A stretch of 64,000 nt of DNA. Source: Lewinellaceae bacterium. GTDB lineage: Bacteria; Bacteroidota; Bacteroidia; Chitinophagales; Saprospiraceae. The position numbers were made by a program, and so were the translations under genes. Where the stretch lies: the NCBI GenBank assembly GCA_016712415.1, contig JADJRC010000047.1:1-64000 (forward strand), in the 5' to 3' direction. Positions 29,070-38,200 of this stretch are shown here, in pieces; within the stretch, counting starts at the first letter, position 1, and every line of letters starts with the position of its first letter. Below the pieces are notes generated by a model. That model searched no databases, was not told the DNA's origin, and was given only the letters and a program-made list of their open reading frames with translations.

Positions 29070-29822
29070 TTAAGACAAGTCTAACAAATTACTGATGCCG
29101 GGTGTGCGGGTGAAAATGAATCCTTCCGCATACTTTGCCTGAATGGGTCTTCCTAATACTTTCGCTTTGGCCTCCATAAACTCCAAAAATTCTTTACCGG
29201 AGATAGGCGTATCAGGCGCATCGCTGTTCGGGTTGTAAAATTGGGAGCGAAATGCTTTGACGGCCTCCATTTTTCGATGAAAGTACGGTGTTATATCGAC
29301 CACGAAATCCGGCGTAAGGTGTTTGTCCTGTACATAATGGTATACGGCATCGGGTCTCCACCCGGACTGCCTTATACCTTGATCGTCAAAGGTTTCAATC
29401 TTTTCCAGGCCGGCGTAAAAGCACGCATCGACTACCATTTTTGCCGCCCGGCCGTGATCGGGATGCCTGTCGTCGGGTGCATTGCATAAAACAATCGCAG
29501 GTTGGCACCAGCGAATCACACGGATAATCTTGATCCAGTGCTCCGGACCCGGCACAAACAGGCCGTCCGGAATATCCAGCGTCTTGCGAAAGGAAGCGCC
29601 CAGCAACTTTGCCGCATCCTTTGCTTCCTGCGCTCTGATCTCTGGTGTGCCGCGGGTGCCGAGTTCGCCCCTGCTCAGGTCGAGCAGGCCAAAGGTTTTG
29701 CCCAAAGCGGCATGGCGCAGTAAAGTACCGGAGGCACTGAGTTCTACGTCGTCAGGATGAATGCCTACCGCTAAAATGTCAATTTTCGTGTATAAGCAAC
29801 TACTTTTGTAAGGCAAAAACAA
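29070..29822 (-). CDS. bshB1: bacillithiol biosynthesis deacetylase BshB1
   Basis: A LmbE/PIG-L family zinc deacetylase converting GlcNAc-malate to GlcN-malate in bacillithiol synthesis. The metal site is visible as GIHPDDVELSASGTL (H-P-D-D) near the N-terminus and DDRHPDHGRA (H-P-D-H) at about 120. DLSRGELGTRGT and the C-terminal EGFIFTRTPG are typical of BshB1. The start is uncertain: the frame opens with TTG codons (29822 or 29816), and no ATG precedes DILAVGIHPDD. The opposite-strand promoter box at 29801-29808 falls within the first codons, so the true start may be further in. bshA and bshC are not in the window. Confidence 0.87.
   Translation of the reverse strand: MFLPYKSSCLYTKIDILAVGIHPDDVELSASGTLLRHAALGKTFGLLDLSRGELGTRGTPEIRAQEAKDAAKLLGASFRKTLDIPDGLFVPGPEHWIKIIRVIRWCQPAIVLCNAPDDRHPDHGRAAKMVVDACFYAGLEKIETFDDQGIRQSGWRPDAVYHYVQDKHLTPDFVVDITPYFHRKMEAVKAFRSQFYNPNSDAPDTPISGKEFLEFMEAKAKVLGRPIQAKYAEGFIFTRTPGISNLLDLS
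29801..29808 (+). promoter_or_regulatory. -7 box (TACTTTTG) of the coiled-coil membrane protein
   Basis: An exact TAnnTTTG match 21 bp before the ATG at 29830, in the divergent gap with bshB1. Confidence 0.45.
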
Positions 29823-29829
29823 CTAAAAA

Positions 29830-30336
29830 ATGGAATCAGGCCCTACCAACAACCAAAAGACCGAACTGTTGATCGCAGCACAACAAAAACGGATTGAAAC
29901 GTTGGAGCACTCCTTTTCCGAACTGGAACTCCGGGCTCAAAAGTACGAGAACGAATGGTCCGCATTGTACGATCAGAACAAGGAACTCCGGACAGCGAAC
30001 CACCGGCTCCAGCACGATTACGAAACCCTTAGACTCCAGAAAGGCGGTTTCGGTTTCAAAATGCTCATGATTTCCGGTTTTATCGGTTTCTTATGTGCTG
30101 CCTTGCTATGTTTCGCCTACCTGAAACTAAAACCCAAAGAAGCCCATGTGGTCGCTTTCAGAAAGTTTCAGCGCGAAAATTTGTTTGATTACGAACTGGC
30201 GATTAGTCAGGGCAGGTTCGACGATGTGGAAAAATCGCTTTTGCTGAATCTCGAGCGGCCGGAATACAGCCCGATTGAAGAAGAACTGGAGTTCACCAGG
30301 AACCTGGTCGAGGCGGCAAAAAGGAGGTGCGATTAA
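29830..30336 (+). CDS. single-pass membrane protein with N-terminal coiled coil
   Basis: A 168-residue protein I do not recognise. Residues 10-72 are charged and heptad-like (AAQQKRIETLEHSFSELEL, NKELRTANHRLQHDYETLRL), predicting a coiled coil. Residues 78-97 (MLMISGFIGFLCAALLCFAY) form one membrane helix. The C-terminal 70 residues are acidic and helical (YELAISQGRFDDVEKSLLLN). No signal peptide is seen, so the coiled coil is probably cytoplasmic and the tail periplasmic. It is monocistronic, divergent from bshB1 and convergent with nth. A role in envelope organisation is only a guess. Confidence 0.65.
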   Translation: MESGPTNNQKTELLIAAQQKRIETLEHSFSELELRAQKYENEWSALYDQNKELRTANHRLQHDYETLRLQKGGFGFKMLMISGFIGFLCAALLCFAYLKLKPKEAHVVAFRKFQRENLFDYELAISQGRFDDVEKSLLLNLERPEYSPIEEELEFTRNLVEAAKRRCD

Positions 30337-30367
30337 TCGTTCGGGGTTTGATCGGCAATCCGTTCAT

Positions 30368-31000
30368 TTATTTTTTGTGATACAACGAACAAATCGGGCA
30401 CGCTTCAGGTTTGTGGCCCCGTGCAGTGCAGTGTTGCCGCCCAAAATAGATGATCTGGAGATGGAGTTTGTTCCAGCTCGACTCCGGAAAAACAGCCTTC
30501 AGATCGCGTTCGGTCTGTACCACATTTTTTCCGCTGCTCAACCCCCACCGCGCCGCCAGGCGGTGGATATGTGTATCTACCGGAAATGCAGGATGTCCGA
30601 ATGCCTGCGACATAACGACAGATGCCGTTTTGTGCCCAACGCCCGGCAAGGCTTCCAGCGCCTCAAAACTTTCCGGCACCTTCCCTCCGTGTTTTTCAAC
30701 GATGATCGCCGACAGTCCGTGTATCGCCTTTGATTTGGCCGGAGAAAGCCCGCAGGGCTTGATGATCTCGCGGATTTCCTCCACCGGAAGTTTGGCCATG
30801 TCGTACGGGTTGTCGGCACGGGCAAACAACAAGGGGGTAATCTGGTTCACCCGCTCGTCGGTACATTGTGCGGAAAGCACCACGGCCACCAAAAGAGTGT
30901 AGGCATCCTCGTGTTGAAGGGGAATCGGTGTTTCCGGATAGAGGTCGTCCAGGATTTCCCGGATATGCTGCGCCTTCGCCAGTGTTTTTTTAGAAGCCAT
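30368..31000 (-). CDS. nth: endonuclease III (DNA glycosylase/AP lyase)
   Basis: A 210-residue HhH-GPD base-excision repair enzyme removing oxidised pyrimidines. The helix-hairpin-helix reads LEALPGVGHKTASVVMSQAFG, with the catalytic Lys in GVGHKTA. The catalytic Asp is in FPVDTHIHRLAARWGL. The C-terminal cysteine region is CTARGHKPEACPICSLYHKK: three Cys are visible (C-x9-C-x2-C) against the four of E. coli Nth, whose [4Fe-4S] spacing is C-x6-C-x2-C-x5-C. Whether a cluster is bound is open. It follows purH by 9 bp on the same strand and was probably transcribed with it. Confidence 0.92.
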   Translation of the reverse strand: MASKKTLAKAQHIREILDDLYPETPIPLQHEDAYTLLVAVVLSAQCTDERVNQITPLLFARADNPYDMAKLPVEEIREIIKPCGLSPAKSKAIHGLSAIIVEKHGGKVPESFEALEALPGVGHKTASVVMSQAFGHPAFPVDTHIHRLAARWGLSSGKNVVQTERDLKAVFPESSWNKLHLQIIYFGRQHCTARGHKPEACPICSLYHKK

Positions 31001-31009
31001 AGGTGTCGG

Positions 31010-32527
31010 TTAATGCCGGAAATGCCGGAATCCTGTCATAACCATAGCCATCCCGTGTTTGTTGCAGGCATCGACGGAGTCCTGGTCTTTCACGGAGCCG
31101 CCGGGCTGAATGACTGCCGTAATACCGGCTTCATGGGCAATCTCGACGCAGTCGGGAAAGGGGAAGAAGGCATCTGACGCCATTACGGCGCCGTTCAGGT
31201 CGAAGCCAAATGCCTTTGCCTTGGCGATGGCCTGCCGGAGTGCATCGACGCGGCTCGGCTGTCCGCAACCCATGCCGATCAGTTGACGCTCTTTTACCAG
31301 CGCAATGGCATTGGATTTCAGGTGTTTTACACATTTAACGGCAAACAGCAACTCGCCGACTTCCTTCGGGGTCGGCGCGCGCTCCGTGGCGGTCTTGAGA
31401 TCGGCCTCCGTTTCTGTTTTCAGGTCGGCATCTTGCTCGACCACCCCGTTCAGGAGGCTTCTGAATACCCGTTTGGACACATCAAAGTTTTTGATTTTCA
31501 ACAGGATACGTTGCTCTTTCTTTTTCAGCAAGTCAAGGGCGTCCTGGTCAAAGTCGGGCGCGATCAGTACCTCGTAAAAGAGTTTGTTGATCTCCTGCGC
31601 TGTGGGCAGGTCGACCCTTGTATTGGTGATAAAAATACCGCCAAATGCAGAGGTTGTATCGCATGCCAGGGCGGCTTTCCACGCTTCGAGAATGGTGTGC
31701 CGGCGCGCTACGCCACAGGCATTGGTGTGTTTCAGGATGGCAAAAGCAGGTTTGCCCAACTGGAACTCCCGCATCAGTTGTACGGCCGCATCAATGTCCA
31801 CCAGGTTATTGTAAGAAATGGCCTTCCCGTTCAGTTTATCAAACACCTTTTCAAAATCGCCGAAAAACACCCCATCCTGGTGCGGGTTTTCGCCATACCG
31901 GAGTATGTCGGAGCGGTGAATGGAATATTTGAAGGAAATATCGGCTGTTCCTTCGTTGAACCAGTTGAAAATAGCGATGTCGTAATTTGAGGAGACTTTA
32001 AATGCGCGCCGCGCAAACTCCCGGCGGTTATAGGCGGAAAATTCGCCGTTTTGGTCGTTCAGAAGGTCCATAAAAAGTTTGTACTCCTCCTTACTGGGCA
32101 CAACCACGACATCTTTCCAGTTTTTGGCTGCCGCCCGTATCAGCGCTACGCCGCCGATATCGATTTTCTCGATGATTTCAGCAGGATCATTGGAAGTGGC
32201 TACCGTGTCTTCAAAAGGATACAGGTCGACGATGACACAATCTATTTCAGGAATATTGTACTGCTCCAGCTGAGCCAGATGTTCCGGTTCCCTGCGCGCC
32301 AGCAACCCGCCGAAAATAGCAGGGTGCAGCGTTTTCACCCGCCCGTCGAGAATGCCCGGGAAACCGGTGAGCGACTCGACCGGTGTTACCGGTATACCCA
32401 GTTTCTGAATATACGACTGCGTTCCGCCGGTGCTGTACAGTTGCACCCCAAGTTCATACAAGCGGTGGATAATAGGTTCGAGACCGTCTTTTGAGTAAAC
32501 GGAGATAAGTGCTGATCGGATTTGCAT
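31010..32527 (-). CDS. purH: bifunctional AICAR formyltransferase/IMP cyclohydrolase
   Basis: PurH carries out the last two steps of purine synthesis: formylation of AICAR with 10-formyl-THF, then cyclisation to IMP. The N-terminal MGS-like cyclohydrolase domain (about 1-190) has SVYSKDGLEPIIHRLYELG, LYSTGGTQ, GFPGILDGRVKTLHP and KNWKDVVVV. The AICARFT domain carries the catalytic Lys-His pair in LKHTNACGVA, then AFGGIF and the C-terminal SDAFFPFPDCVEIAHEAG, IQPGGS. The 505-residue length is normal. First gene of a purH-nth pair. Confidence 0.96.
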   Translation of the reverse strand: MQIRSALISVYSKDGLEPIIHRLYELGVQLYSTGGTQSYIQKLGIPVTPVESLTGFPGILDGRVKTLHPAIFGGLLARREPEHLAQLEQYNIPEIDCVIVDLYPFEDTVATSNDPAEIIEKIDIGGVALIRAAAKNWKDVVVVPSKEEYKLFMDLLNDQNGEFSAYNRREFARRAFKVSSNYDIAIFNWFNEGTADISFKYSIHRSDILRYGENPHQDGVFFGDFEKVFDKLNGKAISYNNLVDIDAAVQLMREFQLGKPAFAILKHTNACGVARRHTILEAWKAALACDTTSAFGGIFITNTRVDLPTAQEINKLFYEVLIAPDFDQDALDLLKKKEQRILLKIKNFDVSKRVFRSLLNGVVEQDADLKTETEADLKTATERAPTPKEVGELLFAVKCVKHLKSNAIALVKERQLIGMGCGQPSRVDALRQAIAKAKAFGFDLNGAVMASDAFFPFPDCVEIAHEAGITAVIQPGGSVKDQDSVDACNKHGMAMVMTGFRHFRH

Positions 32528-32685
32528 AGGAAATTATTGAGAGAAACCGGAATTTTGACAAGAAGCCGCAAAGGTAGAAGGATGCCGCGAAAATCAGGGA
32601 CCGGCAATTGTTTTTCCCGGGATTTTTTGCAGGGAGGCCAAGGTTAAGCACTACTTTCCCGGGTCAAATATTGGCGGGAGCTGCT

Positions 32686-33480
32686 ATGGCACGAATCCTG
32701 GATTTTTTTGCACAAACCAATGCGCCCTACCTGCACGCTACAGGAAAGAGCGGTACTGCTTTGCTGTTGGAACACTTGTCGGCCGGGAAAGGCGGACGAA
32801 TACTTGAAATCGGGTTTGGCACCGGCCAGACATTGGTGGAAATTGCAGTACGCCGTCCGGAGAACGAACTTTTCGGCATCGAAAATGCCGGGGCCATGCT
32901 CCGCAGTGCACAAAAGCGCCTGAACCTGTGCGGGTTGGCCGGCGTGCGCCTTGCGGTCGCTTCGGGAGACGGCGCCCTACCCTACCCGTCCGGTTTTTTT
33001 GATGCCGTTATTGCCGAATCGGTTTTGGCCATTTTGCCGGACGAGGATATTCCTTTGTTGCTGGCGTCCTGTGCGCGTGTACTGAAACCGGGCGGATTAC
33101 TGCTATTCAATGAGTCGCTGTGGCGGAGCGATGTTTCCAGGGAAACAATGCGGGAGATCAACCAAAAATGCCTAAACCTCTTTGGTATACCACAGGCAAG
33201 TGATCAATTTGCATTTCCCGACGATTGGGAGCGGGTCTGTCTGAAACAGGGATTGTTCCTTGAAAAAAAGCAGCATCTGTCGGTTGTTCGCGGCCGAATG
33301 CCGGTAAAGTTTTCCTTTGCGTTGGCAATCTCGGGGCTTTATTCATACCTGGGTCGGCTGAAACGGGCGATCCATCCTGTATTGAGCAAACAGGCAAAAG
33401 AATTCCGAAAGGCAGAAGAGCAATTCAAAGGGTACGGGGTGTTTCTTGAAGGAGTGTTGTTCGTCTTTAAAAAGGGCTGA
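32686..33480 (+). CDS. class I SAM-dependent methyltransferase
   Basis: A 264-residue methyltransferase of the UbiE/Methyltransf_11 type. Motif I is RILEIGFGTGQTLVEIA (about 45-61), with the acidic end of strand 2 at FGIENA and motif II near FFDAVIAESVLAILPDEDI. ARVLKPGGLLLFNESLW is the standard post-II strand. The C-terminal 70 residues are basic. The frame is open from 32608, but the ATG at 32686 is preferred because MARILDFFAQTNAPYLHATG resembles an N-terminal helix. A TACTTTCC box lies 27-34 bp upstream. The substrate is unknown. Divergent from purH. Confidence 0.8.
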   Translation: MARILDFFAQTNAPYLHATGKSGTALLLEHLSAGKGGRILEIGFGTGQTLVEIAVRRPENELFGIENAGAMLRSAQKRLNLCGLAGVRLAVASGDGALPYPSGFFDAVIAESVLAILPDEDIPLLLASCARVLKPGGLLLFNESLWRSDVSRETMREINQKCLNLFGIPQASDQFAFPDDWERVCLKQGLFLEKKQHLSVVRGRMPVKFSFALAISGLYSYLGRLKRAIHPVLSKQAKEFRKAEEQFKGYGVFLEGVLFVFKKG

Positions 33481-33486
33481 CGTGGC

Positions 33487-34581
33487 CTACCGGAGTGATA
33501 TTTCCATGATGACAGGTTGATGATCGGAGAATTGAAAGCCCTGCGGCACGCCGGTCACCGATTGCACACGGACGTTGGGCGACACCAGATAGAAATCGAT
33601 CAGCGTCTCGAAGGTCTCTCCTTTTACATAGGGATCGCGCGCCTTGCGATTGGTTGGCGTCACCGGGTCGTAGGCGAACAGCCAGTCTTCCGGAAAAAAA
33701 TCCACCGGTATATTGCCTTGTTTGTACCCTTGCGTGTTTCCGGGAAGAAAAGTATCAAACCGGAAATTGGGCGGGCATTGGTTCCAGTCACCGCCGAGCA
33801 CAACATAATTTCCCTTGGCATATTCGGACAGTGCTATATCCCGGAGATAGGGCATCTGAATGGCCTTGATCTTGTCGCCGGGATCGTAAGCCGAGTTGTG
33901 GATATTGATGACAACAAGGTCCTTCCCTTTTGGAGTGGGTATCCGGAACAGTGCGGCACAGCGATCGAGTTGACATATCCTGTCCGGCATGGGATATTGG
34001 CCCGGCAGTTGATATCGAATAGCGGCGGAGGGCTGAAAACGGGAAAAGGTCGCAAGTCCGGAAAGCACCTTCCCATAGGCGTTCCACGGTTCAAGGAGCG
34101 GGATCGGCACCCTGTTACAATTGTAGTTTATTGCAAATGCTGCGGCGTATCCCGGCAATGTACCGGCAAAGGATTCGTATTGTTTTACCCGATGGCTTCT
34201 GTCCGATTCAAGGTCTACTTCCTGCAGCAGGTAAAAATCGGCAGGTGTGTTCTTCAAAAACCCGACGGCGCCACGCAGGTTCTTTTCCACCAATTCGACA
34301 GGGGACCGGGTCATGCTGCTGCCCGAGTACCACATACCTTCGTCGTCGTAAAAAAAGTCCGATTCGGCGCCCAGGCCGCAATAGCCGACATTCCAGATCA
34401 CAAATCGGAGGGTTGAGTCGCCCGCCATTTGCACAGGCGAATTTTGTGTCAGCGATAATGGCGCGGGACCTTCGTCAGGTTGCCAGTCGGAAGACCAGCC
34501 GTACCCAAATATAAATCCGAAATAGAGCAGCAAGGCAACCAGTATCCCGTAAAGCAGGCGGCGCAATAACCTGTTTTTCAT
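33487..34581 (-). CDS. endonuclease/exonuclease/phosphatase-family membrane-anchored hydrolase
   Basis: A 364-residue protein. It has an N-terminal membrane anchor (RRLLYGILVALLLYFGFIFGYG, about 6-27). Next comes an EEP (DNase I-like) domain with LRFVIWNVGYCGLG (metal-binding Asn), YLLQEVDLESDRS (catalytic Glu), VVLGGDWNQCPPN (D and N) and the terminal SDHQPVIMEI (active-site Asp-His). Substrates in this superfamily include nucleic acids, phosphoinositides and sphingomyelin; none is implied here. ATGs at 34581 and 34590 both suit; 34581 gives MKNRLLRRLLYG. It ends 6 bp from the convergent methyltransferase. Confidence 0.82.
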   Translation of the reverse strand: MKNRLLRRLLYGILVALLLYFGFIFGYGWSSDWQPDEGPAPLSLTQNSPVQMAGDSTLRFVIWNVGYCGLGAESDFFYDDEGMWYSGSSMTRSPVELVEKNLRGAVGFLKNTPADFYLLQEVDLESDRSHRVKQYESFAGTLPGYAAAFAINYNCNRVPIPLLEPWNAYGKVLSGLATFSRFQPSAAIRYQLPGQYPMPDRICQLDRCAALFRIPTPKGKDLVVINIHNSAYDPGDKIKAIQMPYLRDIALSEYAKGNYVVLGGDWNQCPPNFRFDTFLPGNTQGYKQGNIPVDFFPEDWLFAYDPVTPTNRKARDPYVKGETFETLIDFYLVSPNVRVQSVTGVPQGFQFSDHQPVIMEISLR

Positions 34582-34632
34582 AAAAATCATTTTGGAAGAC
34601 AAGTACGGGAAAAGTCGGAAGACCAAAGCAAC

Positions 34633-34669
34633 AAAAAACCGGCCCGGAAAAAATCCCGGAGCCGGCTTT
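34633..34669 (-). terminator. intrinsic terminator after the DUF1573 gene
   Basis: A hairpin with an outer CCGGC/GCCGG stem extended by A/T pairs and an inner CCGGG/CCCGG stem. On the minus strand it is followed by TTTTTTG. It lies just downstream of the DUF1573 stop. Confidence 0.7.
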
Positions 34670-34691
34670 ACCAGAGTTTGTATGTATTTGG

Positions 34692-35123
34692 TTAATTCTT
34701 TGCGGTGTCTTGCCCGGCTTCCACTTTGCCGATCAACGCCAGGGGAATGGACTGAGCAGGGTCGAAGTTGGTCGTTACGGTGATGATTCTGTAGAACTCA
34801 CCTTGCCGCTGCCCATCATAGATGGCTTTTATGGTGCCGCTTTTCCCGGGTGCAATGGGCTCGCTCGTCCACTCAACGGCAGTGCAATGGCAACTGCTGC
34901 GCACTTCCATGATAATAAGGTTTTCCTTGCTGATGTTTTTCACCTCAAACTCGCCTGTCACCGGAGTGCCCAGTGCGCTTTTACCGGCATCTACCTGGCG
35001 CGTTACCCATTCTACCTTGCCGGCATTTTGGGTATTGTCGACGGCTTTGAGTTTTTGACCGAACAGGCCGGTTGTTGAAGCAATGAACGTCAGAAAGAGC
35101 AGCGATCTGTATAACATTTTCAT
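34692..35123 (-). CDS. DUF1573 exported protein
   Basis: A 143-residue protein with signal peptide (LLFLTFIASTTGLFGQ). Its DUF1573 Ig-like domain reads ALGTPVTGEFEVKNISKENLIIMEV, then SSCHCTAVEWTSEPIAPGKSG and GTIKAIYDGQRQGEF. The Cys-x-Cys pair (SSCHC) takes the place of TTCGC in the shorter paralogue at 9583. Located between the EEP hydrolase and the PKD metalloprotease, with terminators on both sides, so probably monocistronic. Function unknown; periplasmic location inferred. Confidence 0.85.
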   Translation of the reverse strand: MKMLYRSLLFLTFIASTTGLFGQKLKAVDNTQNAGKVEWVTRQVDAGKSALGTPVTGEFEVKNISKENLIIMEVRSSCHCTAVEWTSEPIAPGKSGTIKAIYDGQRQGEFYRIITVTTNFDPAQSIPLALIGKVEAGQDTAKN

Positions 35124-35215
35124 AATGACAGGTTTGGATGGACCTGTTCAAACACCGGGCCAATTTTTGCGGAAATTAACCATATGTCCTTCTTGTGTGT
35201 TTTCGAACATTAAAA

Positions 35216-35246
35216 CGCCGGTTGCCGTACATACAGGCAACCGGCG
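35216..35246 (-). terminator. intrinsic terminator after the PKD metalloprotease
   Basis: A perfect 11-bp stem (CGCCGGTTGCC/GGCAACCGGCG) with a 9-base loop. TTTTAATG follows on the minus strand. It lies 20 bp past the stop of the metalloprotease gene. Confidence 0.8.
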
Positions 35247-35266
35247 CAGGGTTTAACATCAAAAAT

Positions 35267-38200
35267 TTAGTGTTGAACCACGATTTTTACCACCATGGCA
35301 GTGTCTCCTGCACGGATGTGCAGTTGATACACTGCGGCAGACAACTGGCCGTAGTCGAGCAAACGATTGAGGCTGCCCGACCCGAAATCGGCTACATCCC
35401 GCCGGACCAGACGGCCCAAGGCGTCGTATAAGGCAAATTCCACCTCTTCTTGGGGCCGGCCTGTCATTTCCACGTGGAAAGCACCGGCATTCGGGTTCGG
35501 GTAGAGACTGAAGTGTTCCAGCCACTCGGGTGTTTCTGTACCCACAGTTGTGATCACAACCATTTGCTGAAGGGTGCTTGCGCCGCAATTGTTGATAGCG
35601 GTCAGTTCCACAGTATAGGTGCCCGGTGCTGCAAAAACATGCGTGGGGTTTGCTTCACTGCTGGTGTTCGCATCGCCAAAATTCCATTGATAGGCTGTGG
35701 CATTTTGCGACTGGTTGCTAAAGGTGACAGCGCCCTGGTTTATCGCAAAACTAAAAGCCGTCACGGGTACATCCTGAACAATTACCGGGTTAGATGTGGT
35801 AATGGTATCAGCGCCGTATTGATTCGTCACGATGAGCGTTGCGCCATAGGAACCCGGCGCCGAATAGGTGACTGTTGGATTCTGTTGTGTCGAGTTGCCC
35901 GGGGCGCCGCCGGGGAACTCCCACTTCCAGTCGGTCGGATTTCCGGCGGATTGATCCGTGTAGGTCACAGTGAACGGCGCACAACCGCTGTTTTCGCTCA
36001 CGCCAATGGCGGCGATGGGCGCACTTCCGGCAATCGTGACAGTAGTCGTAATCTGGTCTGTACCGCATGCATTTGTGGCGGTCAGCGATACGACATACAT
36101 GCCTGTGGCATTATAGGTATAGGTAGGGTTGGCCAGGTTGCTGGTTTCGCCGTCGCCAAAATCCCAGAAATAGGTGGTAGCATTCTGCGAAGTATTCGTC
36201 AGTACAACCGACAAGCCGGCGGTCTGGGCTGTGAATCCTGCATCCGGAATACCGTTAGCGGTTATCATCATTGTAGTGGTATCACTTCCCGCTGCGTTCG
36301 AGGCGACCAGGGTGACCTGGTAGGTTCCCGGCGTATCCCAGGTAGCGGAAGGGTTTTCCAGGTTGGAAGTACCCGGCAGAGCGCCTGCAAAGGTCCAATT
36401 GAATGTAGTGGCATTCGGACTGGACTGGTTGGAAAACTGTACGGTGAAGGGTGCGCATCCGGCAGTGTTGTTTACTGTAAATGCGGCGTTCGGAGTCGTT
36501 ACGATTGTGACGGTCTGGGTAAAGGTCGCTGAGCCGCAGTTGTTGGTCGCTGTGAGGGTAACAGTGTAGATACCGTCTTCCAGATAAGTGTGCTCAGGAT
36601 TTTGCATCGAACTCGTGCTGCCGTCGCCAAACGCCCAGTTGTAGGTCGTTGCATTGAGACTGCCGTTGGTAAAGGATGCCGTCGCGCCGTTAACGGTTGA
36701 ACTGAACGATGCAGCCGGGGGCGCCAACACGGTAATGAATCCCTGTTGCGTATAGGTGCTGCTTCCACCTGCGGAAGTGGCCACAAGGGTCACGTCGTAG
36801 GTGCCGGGTGTGTTATAAACAACCGTTGGGTTCTGATTCGTAGAATTTGAGGGGGTTCCGCCGGGGAAACTCCAGTCCCAGGAGGTGGTATTGCCCGACG
36901 ACAGATCCTGGAAATTCACCGTCAATGCCGCACAACCGGTCGTGGTGTTTGCCGTGAAGCCGGCTGTAGGTTCCGTAATGATGATGACATTCTGGGTAAA
37001 CGTGGTTGAGCCGCAGGGGTTTGTTGCGGTCAGGGTCACGGTGTAGGTACCATCTTCTGCATAGGTATGGGTTGGGTTGGCAAGGTTGCTTGTTCCGCCA
37101 TCGCCAAAGGCCCATGCGTAGGACACTGCATTTTGTGAAGTATTCGTGAAGGTGGCCGTTGAACCATTGACACTGCTGGTAAAGGCGGAGGCCGGAGCAG
37201 GGTTGACCGTAACATAGTTGGTTTGTGTCGCCGTATTAGAACCCGCCGCGTTGCTTACTGTGAGGGTTACAGAATAGGTGCCGGGCGTATTGTACACCAC
37301 AACAGGATTCTGCACCGTAGCGCTCGACGGGCTGCCGCCGGGGAACTGCCAGTTCCACGCGGTAGCGTTCAGCGATGAACTGTTGGTGAATTGTACTGTC
37401 AGGGGGCCGCAGCCGCTCGTGGGCGATGCGGTAAACCCTGCCGTCGGCGGAGTTACGATCGTTACCGTCTGTGTAGCGGTCGTATTGCCGCAAGGATTCG
37501 TTGCCGTCAGCACCACCGTATATACACCGTCGGCGGCATAGGTATGGGTTGGGTTGGCCAAATTACTGGTGCCGCCGTCGCCAAACGTCCAGGAATAGGA
37601 TACTGCGTTTTGCGAAGTATTGGTAAAGGTGGCGTTCAACCCGTTGACACTGTTCGTAAACCCTGCAACAGGTACGGTATTTACCGTGATGTAGTTGGTC
37701 TGTGTCGCCGTATTTGAACCTGCTGCATTGCTCACGGTGAGGGTTACGGAATAGGCGCCGGGGGTATTGTACACCACAACGGGATTCTGTACAGCAGAAC
37801 TTGCCGGACTGCCACCGGGAAACTGCCAGTTCCACGCGGTAGCGTTCTGCGATGAACTATTGGTGAACTGTACTGTCAGGGGGCCGCAGCCGCTCGTGGG
37901 CGAGGCGGCGAACCCTGCCGTTGGCGGGGTCACGATGGTCACTGTCTGGGTAGCCGTAGTGGCGCCGCAGGGGTTGGAAGCCGTCAGCACCACCGTATAC
38001 ACGCCATCGGTGGCATAGGTATGGGTCGGGTTGGCCAGATTGCTGGTACCGCCGTCGCCGAACGTCCAGGAATAGGATACTGCGTTTTGCGAGGTATTGG
38101 TAAAGGTGGCGTTCACTCCGTTGACGTTATTCGTAAACCCGGCTGTGGGTACCGTATTGACGGTGATATAGTTGGTCTGGGTGAGCGTATTTGAGCCGGC

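Noticed and set aside
35450..36532. 360-codon plus-strand frame inside the PKD metalloprotease
   Set aside because: Antisense shadow of the repeated PKD coding sequence; no start context or domain. Other plus-strand frames between 36.5 and 40.5 kb are the same.
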